Assembly (NCBI GenBank): GCA_030655715.1
Contig: JAUSPR010000042.1
Location: forward strand, 1 to 6,707
Length of the DNA: 6,707 nucleotides
Direction of reading: 5' to 3'
DNA from: Thermoplasmata archaeon
GTDB lineage: Archaea > Thermoplasmatota > Thermoplasmata > SG8-5
How positions within the stretch are numbered: position 1 is the stretch's first letter; every line of letters starts with the position of its first letter. This document shows, in pieces, positions 1 to 6,509 of this stretch. Made by a program: the position numbers and the translations under genes. The notes beneath the pieces were generated by a model, which saw only the letters and a list, made by a program, of their open reading frames with translations, did not search any database and was not told the origin of the DNA.

Positions 1-16
1 TTCCGGAGATGCGAAT

Positions 17-445
17 ATGTTTGAAAATCTCGTCAAATGGTCGCGCGTGAAATCCCCATGGGTCTATCATCTGAACAGCGGAAGCTGTAATGGATGTGAC
101 ATTGAAATTTTGGCTGCTTTGATGCCTCGTTTCGATGCTGAAAGATTCGGAGTTAGACTTCAAGGAACACCGAGGCATGCAGACGTGATTGTTGCCACTG
201 GGCCAGTCACAGAACAGCTGAAGGACAGAGTAATTCGTATTTACGAGCAGGTTCCTGAACCAAAGTTCGTTGTTGCATGCGGTCAATGTGCGATTTCGGG
301 CGCAGTCTATGAGGGTTCTTATTGTACAGAAGGCGGCATTGACAAGGTCATACCCGTAGCTGCCTATATTCCAGGTTGTCCGCCAAAACCTGAAGCTATT
401 CTTGATGCGGTCGTTAAATTAGTAACAGCACTAAAGGAGGGATAG
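17..445 (+). CDS. echC: Group 4 [NiFe]-hydrogenase small subunit, EchC/MbhJ (NuoB-like)
   Basis: This 142-residue protein is the electron-transfer small subunit of an energy-converting, membrane-associated [NiFe] hydrogenase. It carries the single proximal [4Fe-4S] cluster next to the Ni-Fe site and belongs to the NuoB/PSST family. Visible ligands are C24 and C27 in SGSCNGCDIE, C91 in CGQCA, and C121 in PGCPPKPEAI. C88 and C103 are additional cysteines. There is no twin-arginine signal and no medial or distal cluster domain, as expected for group 4 enzymes facing the cytoplasm. The start at ATG 17 follows a GGAG at 5-8 and gives the usual short N-terminus before WVYHLNSGSCNGC. It is the first complete gene of a tight hydrogenase operon, and its TAG stop lies 1 base before the next ATG. 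Ech-type rather than Mbh-type is inferred from gene order; the family call itself is very secure. Confidence 0.93.
   Translation: MFENLVKWSRVKSPWVYHLNSGSCNGCDIEILAALMPRFDAERFGVRLQGTPRHADVIVATGPVTEQLKDRVIRIYEQVPEPKFVVACGQCAISGAVYEGSYCTEGGIDKVIPVAAYIPGCPPKPEAILDAVVKLVTALKEG
433..440 (+). promoter_or_regulatory. Strong Shine-Dalgarno site for echD-like gene
   Basis: AAAGGAGG lies 6 bases before ATG 447 and inside the end of the preceding gene. It matches the anti-Shine-Dalgarno sequence well and fixes the start of the NuoC-like subunit. It also indicates that the two genes are translated from one message. Confidence 0.8.
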
Positions 446-446
446 A

Positions 447-914
447 ATGGCCGAAGAAAAGACCATCCAGACGCTTACACAATTATTCAAGTCCAAGGGC
501 ATCACAGCTGAATTTACTGCCCCCAGGGAAAGGCGAATTTTCATTACAGTTGAAAGAGAACAACTAAAGACCGCAATTTTGACTGTGTTTAGAGAACTGG
601 ATATGTGGCATCTCATCTCAACCTCGGCTGTTGATGCTGGCGATCATTTCGAGGCCCTTTACCACACAGCCAGTGAGAACAAGACTATAACTTTCAAGGT
701 AATACTTTCCAAGGAAGACCCGACCCTGCCAACAATAACCGATATACTGCCTGCCGCCGTCCTTTATGAGAGGGAGTTCCACGACGTGATGGGCTTCATA
801 ATCGAAGGTCATCCAGATATGCGCCCGCTGATCCTACCGGAGAACTGGGGCGATAAAGGTTACCCATTGAGAAAGGACTGGGTTGACCCGAGAAAGAAGG
901 GAGGCGATGCATAA
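447..914 (+). CDS. echD: Group 4 [NiFe]-hydrogenase EchD/MbhK-like subunit (NuoC, 30-kDa family)
   Basis: This 155-residue soluble subunit belongs to the complex I 30-kDa (NuoC) family. It has no cofactor and packs against the large subunit in the peripheral arm of Ech, Mbh and complex I. The diagnostic family signature lies at residues 107-145: YEREFHDVMG, then GHPDMRPLILPENW, then YPLRKDW. This equals the conserved E-R-E-x-x-D-x-x-G and PLRKD pattern of NuoC. The first 100 residues form the less conserved alpha/beta domain. The protein is somewhat longer than the Methanosarcina EchD that I remember (about 120 residues) and closer to MbhK. The gene starts at ATG 447 behind a strong ribosome-binding site. 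Its TAA stop (912-914) overlaps the next ATG as TAATG, so translation is probably coupled to the large subunit. Family assignment is secure; the symbol follows gene order. Confidence 0.9.
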   Translation: MAEEKTIQTLTQLFKSKGITAEFTAPRERRIFITVEREQLKTAILTVFRELDMWHLISTSAVDAGDHFEALYHTASENKTITFKVILSKEDPTLPTITDILPAAVLYEREFHDVMGFIIEGHPDMRPLILPENWGDKGYPLRKDWVDPRKKGGDA

Positions 915-2095
915 TGGCAGAAATTACATTCCCAATCGGCCCGATACACCCGGCGCTGAAGGAACCGGAAAGGTTCATGATAACCGTTGAAGGTGAGACT
1001 GTGGTCAACGCAGATATCCGCATAGGCCACATTCATCGTGGAATCGAGAAATTGGTTGAATCAAGAACATACATCCAGAATCTCTATCTCACTGAGAGGA
1101 TTTGCGGAATCTGCTCATTCACCCACACAACCAATTTCTGCCAGGCTACCGAGGACATACTCGGAATAGCTCCTCCGCCCAGAGGACTTTACCTCCGGAC
1201 AATAGTCAATGAACTTGAAAGAATTCACAGCCACCTGCTATGGGTTGGCGTTGCCGGCCATGAGATGGGTTTCGACACCCTGTTCATGTACTCGTGGGAC
1301 GACCGTGAGGTGGTTCAAGATATATTGGAATTGATGACAGGCAATCGGGTGAACTATGCCTACAATACCATAGGCGGGGTCAGGCGGGACCTGAATCAAT
1401 CCGTTTCAGACAAACTCCTTAAAGGCATGGATTTCCTGGAAACCAGAATGAAAGCCTATGTTGACATAGGCCTGAACGAAACCACCATACTGAAAAGAAC
1501 CCAGGGCATCGGAATACTCAAACAGCCAGAGGCCAGGAAATACTCGGCTGTCGGACCAAGGCTCAGGGCCTGCGGAATAGCCTATGACGTGAGAAAGGCA
1601 GACCCGCACGCGGCATATGGCGAAATTCCGTTTGATGTCATCACAGCCGAGACAAGCGACGTTCATGGCCAGTACGTGGTCAGAGCCCTTGAAACCATAG
1701 AATCCATAAAAATGGTCAGGTACATGGTAAAGAATCTCCCAGCAGGGGACATCCGAGTGAAGGCACCCAGAAAAGTTCCGCCAGGCGAGGCAATCAGCCG
1801 AACAGAGGCTCCCAGAGGTGAAGACATCCATTACCTTCGCAGCAATGGAACTGACAAACCGGACCGCCTCAGGGTCAGAACCCCGACAATGGCAAACATT
1901 CTGAACGTGGCTCACACATTGAAGGGCGCACAGATAGCGGACGTGCCAATGATTGTCGCGGGAATCGATCCGTGCATGGGCTGCATGGACCGTGTCCTAA
2001 TAATCGACAATGACAAGGAAACCTCGAACATGGTGGATATGGAAGAGCTGCGTAAATACGCAATCGAATGGTACAAGGAGGCCCCGAACAGGTAG
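914..2095 (+). CDS. echE: Group 4 [NiFe]-hydrogenase large (catalytic) subunit, EchE/MbhL (NuoD-like)
   Basis: This 393-residue catalytic subunit holds the Ni-Fe(CN)2CO centre where protons are reduced or H2 is split. Both Ni-ligand motifs are intact. The N-terminal motif is RICGICSFTH (C64, C67, with H71). The C-terminal motif is DPCMGCMDR (C354, C357, R360). Keeping all four cysteines marks a true hydrogenase rather than a NuoD/FpoD quinone- or F420-type subunit, in which they are lost. After R360 there are 33 more residues (361-393) that resemble the HycE-type tail removed after nickel insertion; the expected cut is R360/V361. A matching endopeptidase lies two genes downstream. The start at ATG 914 overlaps the previous stop and has GGAGG at 900-904. 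The protein is close in length to EchE and MbhL and shows no frameshift or missing domain. Confidence 0.95.
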   Translation: MAEITFPIGPIHPALKEPERFMITVEGETVVNADIRIGHIHRGIEKLVESRTYIQNLYLTERICGICSFTHTTNFCQATEDILGIAPPPRGLYLRTIVNELERIHSHLLWVGVAGHEMGFDTLFMYSWDDREVVQDILELMTGNRVNYAYNTIGGVRRDLNQSVSDKLLKGMDFLETRMKAYVDIGLNETTILKRTQGIGILKQPEARKYSAVGPRLRACGIAYDVRKADPHAAYGEIPFDVITAETSDVHGQYVVRALETIESIKMVRYMVKNLPAGDIRVKAPRKVPPGEAISRTEAPRGEDIHYLRSNGTDKPDRLRVRTPTMANILNVAHTLKGAQIADVPMIVAGIDPCMGCMDRVLIIDNDKETSNMVDMEELRKYAIEWYKEAPNR

Positions 2096-2100
2096 GTGAT
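2094..2100 (+). promoter_or_regulatory. Shine-Dalgarno site deciding the ferredoxin-subunit start
   Basis: AGGTGAT matches 7 consecutive positions of the ideal GGAGGTGAT and sits 3 bases before ATG 2104. An in-frame ATG at 2068 inside the large-subunit gene has no such site and would add 12 unconserved residues. ATG 2104 is therefore the preferred start. Confidence 0.75.
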
Positions 2101-2103
2101 TTT

Positions 2104-2454
2104 ATGGCAAGACCAGGATACATGATACCGGAACTGCTCGGACGCTTGGGAAAGAAGCCAGTTACAGTCCTATACCCATATGAGAAATTACCAACTGCAC
2201 CCGGGCTCAGGGGTAAAATCAAGTTTCACACGGACAAGTGCATTGGTTGCGGGATGTGCGCAAGGGATTGTCCCAGCGGCGCCTGCGTGATGGTGGAATT
2301 TAAAGGCGAAGGCCGGAAAAAATCCCCTGAATTCAACCTGGACAGGTGCACGTTCTGTGAGCAATGCGCTGAATCATGCCCCAAGGATGCGATAGAACTG
2401 ACAGGCGAATATGAGCTGGCGCATTTCAAGAAGAACGAGTTGATAATCAGGTGA
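2104..2454 (+). CDS. echF: Hydrogenase 2x[4Fe-4S] ferredoxin subunit, EchF/MbhN (NuoI-like)
   Basis: This 116-residue polyferredoxin subunit relays electrons between soluble ferredoxin and the small subunit of the hydrogenase. The N-terminus (MIPELLGRLGKKPVTVLYPYE) is the stretch typical of EchF/NuoI-type subunits that dock on the complex. Two classical clusters follow. Cluster one uses C46, C49, C52 and C56 (CIGCGMCARDCP). Cluster two uses C82, C85, C88 and C92 (CTFCEQCAESCP). Each has the proline after the fourth cysteine. C61 is an extra cysteine. I chose ATG 2104 over the upstream ATG 2068 because of its ribosome-binding site and because it removes overlap with the large subunit. The stop TGA (2452-2454) overlaps the GTG start of the protease gene as GTGA, a sign of translational coupling. 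No NuoH-like gene lies between this gene and the large subunit, unlike in Mbh operons. Confidence 0.92.
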   Translation: MARPGYMIPELLGRLGKKPVTVLYPYEKLPTAPGLRGKIKFHTDKCIGCGMCARDCPSGACVMVEFKGEGRKKSPEFNLDRCTFCEQCAESCPKDAIELTGEYELAHFKKNELIIR

Positions 2455-2945
2455 GCCTGGAGGATGTCAGACGAACTCTTGAACATGCATTACCAGCAAT
2501 GCGAAATCCCATAATCATGGGCATGGGCAATGATGCCAATGCCGACGATGGGGTAGGCCCATTTATTATCAGCAAGCTAGCAAGAAAAATGCAATTTTTT
2601 AAAACACTTGACACAGGCCCAATGCCGGAAAACTTTCCGACCAAGATTGCCTCAATGAAACCCAGTCATGTAATTATACTGGATGCTGCCATGATTGACG
2701 GTCCGCCCGGAACAATCGGCCTTGTGGACATTGAAAAAATTGATGAGTTCATTTTCACGACCCACCACATACCGCTTGGCAGAACAGTGAAACGCCTGAA
2801 GGGTTTGTGGCCATGCGAGATAATAATAATCGGAATAAAACCAGAGACCTTGGATATTGGAGAACCCATGTCCCCACAAGTGGTCAGAAGTGCCGAAGCT
2901 CTGATGAAATTATTATTGGAGATGGATGGGAAAACACAGAAATGA
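2451..2945 (+). CDS. hycI: [NiFe]-hydrogenase maturation endopeptidase, HycI type (peptidase A31)
   Basis: This 164-residue protease removes the C-terminal tail of the hydrogenase large subunit once nickel has been inserted. Family landmarks are visible in order. GMGNDANADDGVG (residues 24-36) carries the first metal/nickel-sensing acid, D33 by alignment with HycI D16. DTGPMPENF lies at 54-62. VIILDAAMI contains the second acid, D78. TTHHIPL contains the histidine ligand, H105. GIKPETLDIGEPMSPQV near 128-144 is the family's C-terminal signature. The THHIPL form resembles HycI (TTHNMPL) rather than the HybD or HupD branch. The start is GTG 2451, overlapping the previous stop. The next in-frame ATG, at 2499, would leave almost no lead-in before the first strand. 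The gene ends the hydrogenase operon. Its most likely substrate is the large subunit encoded in the same transcript, which has a fitting 33-residue tail. Function is well supported; the GTG start is moderately sure. Confidence 0.9.
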   Translation: MSLEDVRRTLEHALPAMRNPIIMGMGNDANADDGVGPFIISKLARKMQFFKTLDTGPMPENFPTKIASMKPSHVIILDAAMIDGPPGTIGLVDIEKIDEFIFTTHHIPLGRTVKRLKGLWPCEIIIIGIKPETLDIGEPMSPQVVRSAEALMKLLLEMDGKTQK

Positions 2946-2961
2946 TCCAGTCCATCCGCTA

Positions 2962-2977
2962 GTATTTTGAATAATAA
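2962..2977 (+). promoter_or_regulatory. Possible TATA-type promoter for the beta-CASP gene
   Basis: GTATTTTGAATAATAA is the AT-rich stretch in the 60-base gap after the hydrogenase operon. Its TATTTTGA part is centred about 26 bases before ATG 2994, the spacing expected for a leaderless archaeal transcript. Spacing to TTG 3006 is poorer. It is a weak match and read-through from the operon is possible. Confidence 0.35.
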
Positions 2978-2993
2978 CAACATCTCCTCTCTC

Positions 2994-3005
2994 ATGAAGT
3001 AGACA
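2994..3005 (+). other. Interrupted natural start (ATG-AAG-TAG-ACA) of the beta-CASP gene
   Basis: These four codons are in frame with the downstream ribonuclease gene and read M-K-stop-T, directly followed by LLGGASEVG. Archaeal beta-CASP proteins usually begin with a short strand of the form M-K-x-T-L-L-G-G-A, so this looks like the true N-terminus with one sense codon replaced by TAG at 3000-3002. A single substitution from TTG, CAG, AAG or TGG would explain it. A sequencing error, a real mutation, amber readthrough or a start at TTG 3006 cannot be separated from this sequence alone. Confidence 0.6.
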
Positions 3006-4226
3006 TTGCTGGGCGGCGCTAGCGAAGTGGGCAGTCTTTCTGCCTATGTCGAAAACAAAGGTGTCCGCATGCTATTTGATTGCGGTCTTACGCCTTCCAA
3101 GCCTCCAAAGTACCCGATGAAGCCGCCTGCTGTTGATTTGGCATTTCTCAGCCATGCGCATATTGACCATTCCGGCATGATTCCATGGCTCTGCGCAACT
3201 TATGGCATGGACGTTGTTGCGACCAAACCCTCTGTCGTAATCGGGACCATGTTGCTGGAGGACAGTGTAAAGGTGTCTTCTCTTGAGGGATACCCTGCGC
3301 CTTATGACAAGGGTGATGTCAAGCTTTTGAAACGGCATTTCCAGGAAGTAACATTTGACGATATTTTGGACGTCGGAGGTATGGACGTTGTTGTTCATTC
3401 GGCCGGCCACATCCCAGGCGCGGCAATGTACGAAGTGCAATCTGATAGAACAATGATGTTCACCGGTGACATCAACACATTGGATTCACATCTGGTGAAT
3501 GGGGCCAAACCTGTAAAATGCGACATTCTAGTTATAGAAAGTACATACTCGGGTAGAGACCACCCTCCAAGAAAGGAAACAGAAAGGCATTTCCTGAACA
3601 AGACCAAGGAAGTGGTGGAACGAGGCGGATTAGCAATAGTCCCGGCCTTCGCAGTGGGCAGAACCCAGGAGATGATGATGACGCTAATGAACTCCGGCCT
3701 GAACGTAGTTATGGACGGCATGGGCTCGGCAGTGAGCAGGCATTACCTGAACATGCCCCAATACCTTCGCTCCCCGGAAAGGCTGGCCGATGCAGTAGCA
3801 CAAATCAAAGCAGTTAGGAATCCGGGGGACAGAAAAACAGTTGCCAAAAACGCAGACGTAATAATCACGACAAGCGGCATGGTGGATGGCGGTCCAGTTC
3901 TGAATTATATTGCTGAAAAAAAGAATGATAAGAAAAGCGCGGTCCTCATCACCGGATTTCAGGTGGAAGGCACGAACGGCCGTATGCTCATGGAAAGTGG
4001 CGAGATGGTGATAGTCGGAGAACGTTCCAAGATTCATTGTGAATTAGGATTCTATGATTTCTCCGCGCATGCAGACCACAATGAGCTGATCAAGTTCATA
4101 AAAGCCTGCGAGCCTGAGGATGTGGTGCTTTGCCACGGGGACAACCGAACCGCCCTGGCCAACGACCTCAAGGTTGATGGTTTCAAGATTCATATGCCGA
4201 AGGAAGGGCAGCAGATCGAATTATAG
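3006..4226 (+). CDS. Archaeal beta-CASP metallo-beta-lactamase ribonuclease (aCPSF2/aRNase J-like)
   Basis: This 406-residue zinc-dependent RNase is of the CPSF73/RNase J superfamily and probably acts in cytoplasmic RNA processing and decay. Metallo-beta-lactamase motifs, numbered from TTG 3006, are HAHIDH (H50, H52, D54, H55), H135 in SAGHIPG and D155 in TGDIN. Beta-CASP motif A is E178 in VIESTY, motif B is H355 in SAHAD and motif C is H377 in LCHGD. There are no N-terminal KH domains, so it is not aCPSF1 (FttA). Length fits aCPSF2 or a short aRNase J, and I cannot choose between them by eye. The open frame begins at TTG 3006 because an in-frame TAG lies just upstream. This start lacks the first residues of strand one (expected M-K-x-T), so the native start is probably ATG 2994. 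It ends with tandem stops TAG-TAA. A 60-base gap separates it from the hydrogenase operon, and its function is not obviously linked to that operon. Confidence 0.9.
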   Translation: MLGGASEVGSLSAYVENKGVRMLFDCGLTPSKPPKYPMKPPAVDLAFLSHAHIDHSGMIPWLCATYGMDVVATKPSVVIGTMLLEDSVKVSSLEGYPAPYDKGDVKLLKRHFQEVTFDDILDVGGMDVVVHSAGHIPGAAMYEVQSDRTMMFTGDINTLDSHLVNGAKPVKCDILVIESTYSGRDHPPRKETERHFLNKTKEVVERGGLAIVPAFAVGRTQEMMMTLMNSGLNVVMDGMGSAVSRHYLNMPQYLRSPERLADAVAQIKAVRNPGDRKTVAKNADVIITTSGMVDGGPVLNYIAEKKNDKKSAVLITGFQVEGTNGRMLMESGEMVIVGERSKIHCELGFYDFSAHADHNELIKFIKACEPEDVVLCHGDNRTALANDLKVDGFKIHMPKEGQQIEL

Positions 4227-4239
4227 TAAAGAATCCTCC

Positions 4240-4325
4240 GTTGCATGCCGTGATCATGTGAGTGGCGATAATCGAAGCAACTCTGGCTTCGATAGATTAG
4301 GCATGCAACCTACACACGTAAACTT
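4240..4325 (+). repeat. Structured repeat element, copy A (candidate ncRNA or folded DNA element)
   Basis: The closing stem is GTTGCATGCC (4240-4249) with GGCATGCAAC (4300-4309), 10 bp and perfect. A 21-nt strand (4250-4270) leads to an inner hairpin, ATCGAAGC (4271-4278) with GCTTCGAT (4286-4293), around a 7-nt loop. AGATTA (4294-4299) returns to the closing stem. The 3' tail CTACACACGTAAACTT (4310-4325) is identical in copy B. Copy B has the same layout with different but complementary stems, which supports a selected secondary structure. I do not recognise the family. It lies upstream of the topA promoter, so it is probably not a topA leader riboswitch. Strand is given in the orientation of the conserved tail and is not proven. 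Confidence 0.75.
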
Positions 4326-4369
4326 TTAACTACTCCCTATCATAAGACATATGTAGTTAATAGTTTACG
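4317..4369. repeat. 17-bp inverted repeat upstream of the topA promoter
   Basis: CGTAAACTTTTAACTAC (4317-4333) pairs with GTAGTTAATAGTTTACG (4353-4369), with a single central T/T mismatch and a 19-base loop. The left arm includes the last 9 bases of the conserved tail of element copy A. It could be a hairpin terminator or processing signal for a transcript running through the element, or a DNA site for a dimeric regulator 12 bases before the TATA region. The sequence does not decide between these. Confidence 0.7.
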
Positions 4370-4380
4370 CGAACCCAAGA

Positions 4381-4392
4381 TTTTTTATAAGA
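4381..4392 (+). promoter_or_regulatory. TATA box of topA promoter
   Basis: TTTTTTATAAGA is a good archaeal TATA element. Its TTTTATAA core (4383-4390) is centred about 26 bases before ATG 4413, so transcription should begin at or within a few bases of the start codon, giving a leaderless or nearly leaderless mRNA. CCAAGA just upstream may serve as the BRE. A short AGGA at 4406-4409 is too close to the start to be a convincing ribosome-binding site. Confidence 0.65.
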
Positions 4393-4412
4393 CCCTATCA
4401 TGCCCAGGAATC

Positions 4413-6509
4413 ATGGCTGTCCTAGTAATCTGCGAGAAAAACAATGCCGCACAGAGAGTTGCCAGCTTTCTTTCAAAGGGCAAATACACCAAAACCTACA
4501 TGAACAGGGTTCCGGTTTTCCGATTTCCCTGGAATAAAACCGAATGCCTGGTGGTAGGTCTCAGAGGTCACATCCTGAACCTGGATTATCCCAAAGATTT
4601 CAAGAACTGGGACATTGACGCTCTTGAGGAATTGGTTAAAACCCCTCCATTGAAGAAGGCCACCGCCCCCTGGATTCTTAATGCAATAAAGGACCTGGGC
4701 AAGGAGGTTGATACAGTCATAGTCGCAACTGACTTTGACAGGGAAGGGGAGTTAATAGGCGCCGAGGCTGTTTCCGTTATGGAACTCCGGCCAGAAATAG
4801 TGATAAAGAGGGCTAGGTTCAGCGCTCTCACCGGCCCTGAAATTTATACTGCTTTTGATAACCTGATCGATTTGGATACAAATCTGGCCAAGGCCGCAGA
4901 AACCAGGCAAATCGTGGATCTGGCCTGGGGAGCTGTGCTCACCAGATTCATGTCCACCGCAACCGGAAAGTTGGGTTCGGACTTTCTGTCTGTGGGAAGG
5001 GTTCAGAGCCCATCACTGGCACTGATCGTTGACAGGGAAAAAGAAATCGAGGGATTTCAGCCCAAGCCATTCTGGGAGATAATCGCGGATTTGGAGAAGA
5101 CACGCCATTTCTTTGGCAAGCATTCGCACGGCCTCTTTTGGGAGAAGGAGGAAGCTGACACCGTATTCGAAAAGGTCAAAGACTGCAAAACTGCAACCGT
5201 TCTTGTCTGGAAGGTCCAGGAAATGGACGAGCGTCCACCGGCGCCGTTTAATACCACAGTTTTCCTTGCTGAAGCGAGCAGAATGGGCATGTCCGCAGCA
5301 CGAGCCATGTCAATAGCCGAGAGCCTTTACAATGACGGTCTTATCAGTTATCCCAGGACAGACAATACCGTTTATCCGCCAACCCTTCCAATCAAGTCGA
5401 TTCTTGGCAAGCTGGCCAAAGGCGAGTTCGCTCCTGAAGTGGAGAAAATTCTTTCCCAGGAAAAATTACGACCAACTCGGGGTTCCAAGCAGACAACCGA
5501 CCACCCACCAATTCATCCGGTGGATATGGCAACCAGAGAAAATGTGAAAGGTGACAACTGGAAGATTTATGAACTTGTTGTCAGGCGATTCCTTGCCACA
5601 CTGGCTCCCGATGCCCTGGTCCTGAGAAGCAATGCCACTCTTGACATAAACGGTGAGCAATTCCTTGCACAAGGGCATGAGACACTTGACAAGGGTTGGC
5701 AGGCATTCTATCCTTACATTAAATTTTCAGACGTGTACATACCCGAACTTGTGGAAGGGGAGAAGATTAACGTTGTCAGCATACGCGGCAGGGAGGGCAA
5801 GACCGAACCTCCGAAACGCTATTCCCAGGGCACGTTAATTCGTGAAATGGAGAAGCTCGGTTTGGGAACCAAGAGTACAAGGCACGAGATTGTCCAGAAA
5901 CTCTTCGACAGGAGCTATGTCCAGGGCGGCCAGATTAGGCCGACCGCGTCCGGTCGCGCCGTAATAATCGCGCTTGAGGACAATGCCGAGCAGATTGCAA
6001 GGCCAGAAATGACTCGCAAGCTGGAAGAGGACATGAACGAGATTGCCGAAGGCAGGAAGGTGCAGGAATCGGTTGTCGAGGAATCGCAGGAAATGCTGGC
6101 CAAGTGCCTCGAGATTCTCATGGCGCACAGGGAGAAAATCAAGGCAGAGGTAAATGAAGCCCTGAAGAATCAGAACCAGATGGGTGTTTGCCCCAAGTGC
6201 GGAAAGGGAAGCCTGGTAATCAGAAAATCAAAACGCGGTAAGCGTTTCATGGCCTGTAATGCCTATCCAAATTGCGAGAATACATACCCGCTTCCACAGT
6301 ATGGCTCACTTGTGCCACATCCCGAACTCTGTAAGAAATGCCAGGGCCCGCAAGTCAAGCTCGTAATGAATCGGAGAAAACCGTTGGACGTCTGTCTGGA
6401 CATGAATTGCAAAGCAAATAAGGACAGAATGAAAAAGGGCAAGAAGAAGCCAGAGAAAAAACCCAAGAAGATACCTGATAAAGCCGAGAAAGAATCTTCA
6501 GATGCCTAG
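4413..6509 (+). CDS. topA: DNA topoisomerase I (type IA), archaeal
   Basis: This 698-residue type IA topoisomerase relaxes negative supercoils through a 5'-phosphotyrosine link. The Toprim domain (about 1-150) has the catalytic glutamate E8 in CEKNN and the metal triad D107-x-D109-x-E111 in ATDFDREGE. The active-site tyrosine is Y313 with R315 in ISYPRTDN, inside the central gate domains (about 155-580). The C-terminus carries two four-cysteine zinc fingers. The first uses C593, C596, C615 and C621; the second uses C640, C643, C661 and C666. A lysine-rich tail (668-698) probably binds DNA. There is no helicase domain, so it is not reverse gyrase. Length is usual for euryarchaeal TopA. ATG 4413 gives the conserved short lead to the first strand (AVLVICEKN) and sits at the right distance from a TATA box. 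The gene is transcribed on its own and is bounded on both sides by copies of the structured element. Confidence 0.95.
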   Translation: MAVLVICEKNNAAQRVASFLSKGKYTKTYMNRVPVFRFPWNKTECLVVGLRGHILNLDYPKDFKNWDIDALEELVKTPPLKKATAPWILNAIKDLGKEVDTVIVATDFDREGELIGAEAVSVMELRPEIVIKRARFSALTGPEIYTAFDNLIDLDTNLAKAAETRQIVDLAWGAVLTRFMSTATGKLGSDFLSVGRVQSPSLALIVDREKEIEGFQPKPFWEIIADLEKTRHFFGKHSHGLFWEKEEADTVFEKVKDCKTATVLVWKVQEMDERPPAPFNTTVFLAEASRMGMSAARAMSIAESLYNDGLISYPRTDNTVYPPTLPIKSILGKLAKGEFAPEVEKILSQEKLRPTRGSKQTTDHPPIHPVDMATRENVKGDNWKIYELVVRRFLATLAPDALVLRSNATLDINGEQFLAQGHETLDKGWQAFYPYIKFSDVYIPELVEGEKINVVSIRGREGKTEPPKRYSQGTLIREMEKLGLGTKSTRHEIVQKLFDRSYVQGGQIRPTASGRAVIIALEDNAEQIARPEMTRKLEEDMNEIAEGRKVQESVVEESQEMLAKCLEILMAHREKIKAEVNEALKNQNQMGVCPKCGKGSLVIRKSKRGKRFMACNAYPNCENTYPLPQYGSLVPHPELCKKCQGPQVKLVMNRRKPLDVCLDMNCKANKDRMKKGKKKPEKKPKKIPDKAEKESSDA

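Larger units (their letters stand above)
4227..4412 (+). other. Intergenic region between the ribonuclease and topA
   Basis: No coding potential is evident in these 186 bases. They hold, in order, structured element copy A (4240-4325), a 17-bp inverted repeat that overlaps the element's 3' tail (4317-4369), and the topA TATA region (4381-4392). A nine-base direct repeat (CCCTATCAT) occurs at 4335-4343 and again at 4393-4401. Confidence 0.75.

Noticed and set aside
1..24. End of an upstream gene (for example a NuoH-like subunit) reading TTC...TGA in frame 1
   Set aside because: Only seven codons are visible and another frame is also open, so the end of the neighbouring gene cannot be identified.
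1406..1915. A 169-codon open frame on the minus strand inside the large-subunit gene
   Set aside because: It lies entirely opposite a well-supported catalytic gene, has no recognisable domain and no ribosome-binding context; it is a frame shadow.
2068..2103. Earlier in-frame ATG for the ferredoxin subunit
   Set aside because: It lies inside the large-subunit gene, has no ribosome-binding site and adds unconserved residues; ATG 2104 is better supported.
2994..4226. General reassignment of TAG to pyrrolysine in this genome
   Set aside because: TAG ends the small-subunit, large-subunit, beta-CASP and topA genes at family-appropriate C-termini; readthrough in the first two would add out-of-family extensions into the next gene.
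4240..4325. Element copy A as a tRNA, a box H/ACA or a box C/D RNA
   Set aside because: There is no cloverleaf or T-loop, no kink-turn in the inner hairpin, no C and D boxes at the ends, and the conserved tail runs too far past the ACA triplet.
4120..4329. A 69-codon open frame overlapping the ribonuclease end and element copy A
   Set aside because: It is out of frame with the ribonuclease, runs through the structured element, and shows no protein family features.
4240..4412. Copy A as a riboswitch in the topA leader
   Set aside because: A good TATA box lies downstream of the element and about 26 bases before the topA start, so the main topA message should not include it.
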